This document shows, one piece after another, positions 6,026-6,944 of a stretch of 6,944 nucleotides of DNA. Numbering within the stretch: position 1 is the stretch's first letter; each line of letters begins with the position of its first letter. The notes beneath the pieces are model-generated. The model ran no database searches, had not been told where the DNA came from, and was given only the letters and a program-made list of their open reading frames with translations. The DNA is from Colimorpha sp002372855. Its GTDB lineage: Bacteria; Bacteroidota; Bacteroidia; Bacteroidales; P3. Position numbers and translations under genes: made by a program. The stretch spans positions 1-6,944 of the forward strand of contig CAMOOR010000079.1 in the NCBI GenBank assembly GCA_946621635.1. Direction: 5' to 3'.

Positions 6026-6187
6026 TCCAAAAATGGGAAAGTTGTGCCCTGTATACCCGTCCAAGGTGCGCTTTTTCAGGTTGTTGGATGTTTTGTGTGC
6101 ATATCCGTCGGCACCCCAAAACAGGCTTCAATCGGAGGAGATATGAACAAAAAAAAGGAAAAACATCATCGTTAGTAAAATAAAAAA
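6026..6187 (+). promoter_or_regulatory. Structured 5' leader of rplM, possible uL13 autoregulatory RNA
   Basis: The leader is long for this genome and contains pairable segments. The clearest is 6089-6123: TGTTTTG pairs with CAAAACA (7 bp), then GTGC (6097-6100) with GCAC (6111-6114), around a 10-base loop and a small internal loop. Just before it, TCCAA (6060-6064) pairs with TTGGA (6084-6088). GTCTCC at the very start (6023-6028) could pair with GGAGAT (6137-6142), hiding the SD-like sequence. I recall that an L13 leader RNA has been proposed for Bacteroidia, but I cannot confirm that this one matches. The pairings are seen; regulation by uL13 is inferred. Confidence 0.5.
6143..6175 (+). 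other. Candidate 10-codon upstream ORF in the rplM leader
   Basis: The ATG at 6143 opens a reading frame MNKKKEKHHR ended by TAG (6173-6175), with TAA directly after in the same frame. GGAGG (6134-6138) lies 4 bases before the ATG, a strong SD-like match in a window whose real genes lack SD sequences. The frame is the same as rplM, whose ATG is 12 bases after the first stop. Five of ten residues are basic Lys or Arg, and it includes an eight-A run (6149-6156). It could be a leader peptide controlling rplM, or the GGAGGAG could be an RNA structural element and the ORF accidental. Confidence 0.35.
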
Positions 6188-6643
6188 ATGAGTACGTTAA
6201 GCTACAAAACCGTATCAGCCAACAAGCAGACCGTCCAGAAGGAATGGGTCCTGGTTGATGCCGAAGGACAGACCGTCGGTCGTCTGGCCACCCGCGTTGC
6301 CAACATCCTGCGCGGCAAGACCAAGCCCAGCTTCACCCCTCATGTGGACTGCGGCGACAATGTCATCATCATCAATGCCGAGAAGTGCGTCTTCAGCGGC
6401 AAGAAGGAGACTGACAAGATTTATCAGCGCTACACCGGATATCCCGGCGGCCAGCGCGAGACCACCCCTGCCAAGGTGCGCACCACCCACCCCGAGCGCA
6501 TCCTCGAGCACGCCATCCGCGGCATGCTTCCGAAGAACCGCCTCGGCGATGCCCTCTACCGCAACCTCTATGTGTATGCCGGTACCGAGCATCCCCATCA
6601 GGGTCAGAACCCCAAAGCCATTAATATTAACGAAGTAAGATAA
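6188..6643 (+). CDS. rplM: 50S ribosomal protein uL13
   Basis: The 151-residue protein has the expected uL13 length and landmarks: WVLVDAEGQTVGRLAT (20-35), LRGKTKP (41-47), DNVIIINAEK (57-66), the RYTGYPGG turn (81-88) and the signature RGMLPKNRLG (111-120), followed by LYVYAGTEHPH. It is an early-assembly protein of the large subunit that binds 23S rRNA. The ATG at 6188 follows an A-rich stretch (AAATAAAAAA) with no SD, typical for the phylum. It is the first gene of the conserved rplM-rpsI pair, with 11 bp to rpsI, and is preceded by a long leader likely involved in its control. Confidence 0.97.
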   Translation: MSTLSYKTVSANKQTVQKEWVLVDAEGQTVGRLATRVANILRGKTKPSFTPHVDCGDNVIIINAEKCVFSGKKETDKIYQRYTGYPGGQRETTPAKVRTTHPERILEHAIRGMLPKNRLGDALYRNLYVYAGTEHPHQGQNPKAININEVR

Positions 6644-6654
6644 GAAAATAAGAT

Positions 6655-6944
6655 ATGGCAGAAGTTATTAACACCATTGGTAGAAGAAAGACCGCCGTCG
6701 CCCGCGTCTATATGACCACCGGCAATGGCGAAATCAAGGTCAACGGCCGCGACTACAAGGAGTACTTCCCCACCGGTCCGCTGCAGTACATCGTGAACCA
6801 GGCTTTCGCCGTCGCCGGCGCCGAAGGCAAGTGGGATGTCAAAGCCAACCTCGACGGTGGCGGCATCACCGGCCAGGCCCAGGCCCTGCGTATGGCCATC
6901 GCCCGCGCCCTCTGCGAGAACAACATCGAGGATCGCCCCGCCCT
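6655..6944 (+). CDS. rpsI: 30S ribosomal protein uS9 (partial, 3' end outside window)
   Basis: The first 96 codons are present and in frame to the window edge; the family is usually about 128-130 residues, so roughly the last quarter is missing. Typical uS9 motifs are visible: INTIGRRKTAVARVYM near the start, GNGEIKVNGRDYKEYFP, and GGGITGQAQALRMAIARAL at about 68-86. The missing C-terminal tail is the part that reaches the P-site tRNA in the 30S head. The start at 6655 lies 11 bp after the rplM stop with no promoter between them, so the two are cotranscribed. Confidence 0.96.
   Translation, partial: MAEVINTIGRRKTAVARVYMTTGNGEIKVNGRDYKEYFPTGPLQYIVNQAFAVAGAEGKWDVKANLDGGGITGQAQALRMAIARALCENNIEDRPA

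Overview
This window looks like a chromosomal segment from a member of the Bacteroidales (Bacteroidota). Three things point there. Two promoters carry the Bacteroidota primary sigma pattern (TTTG near -33, TAnnTTTG near -7, 19-20 bp apart). The starts of rpsT, rplM, rpsI, nagB and rmuC are A/T-rich and lack a Shine-Dalgarno sequence. The gene content includes a DUF4954-type protein, which I recall mainly from Bacteroides relatives. Coding DNA is GC-rich and intergenic DNA is AT-rich. The exact family cannot be fixed from sequence alone.

Layout, left to right. Positions 1-262 hold no gene but carry a striking AT-rich array of 11-bp units folded into a long inverted repeat (14-133). A plus-strand gene for an unrecognised 224-residue soluble protein follows (263-937). 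Next is a strong promoter (974-1005) that appears to drive tRNA-Glu(UUC) and, 39 bp later, rpsT (ribosomal protein bS20). A hairpin at 1449-1474 separates rpsT from the converging minus-strand block and can serve as terminator for both. The minus-strand block, in its own direction of transcription, is rmuC (5910-4303), then nagB (4147-3329), then the DUF4954 gene (3292-1493). nagB has its own -7 element and probably forms a two-gene operon with DUF4954. On the right, a 277-bp divergent region holds a second strong promoter and a structured leader. The leader includes a possible 10-codon lysine-rich upstream ORF with an unusually good SD-like sequence. It precedes rplM (uL13) and rpsI (uS9), and rpsI runs off the window.

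The genes are mostly housekeeping: translation (tRNA-Glu, bS20, uL13, uS9), amino-sugar catabolism (NagB) and DNA maintenance (RmuC). I see no defence system, CRISPR array, insertion sequence, prophage or secretion locus. The points most worth a second look are the phased AT-rich palindrome at the left edge, the rplM leader and its candidate uORF, a 19-bp promoter block shared by the two translation operons, and the pairing of nagB with an uncharacterised beta-helix-like gene.
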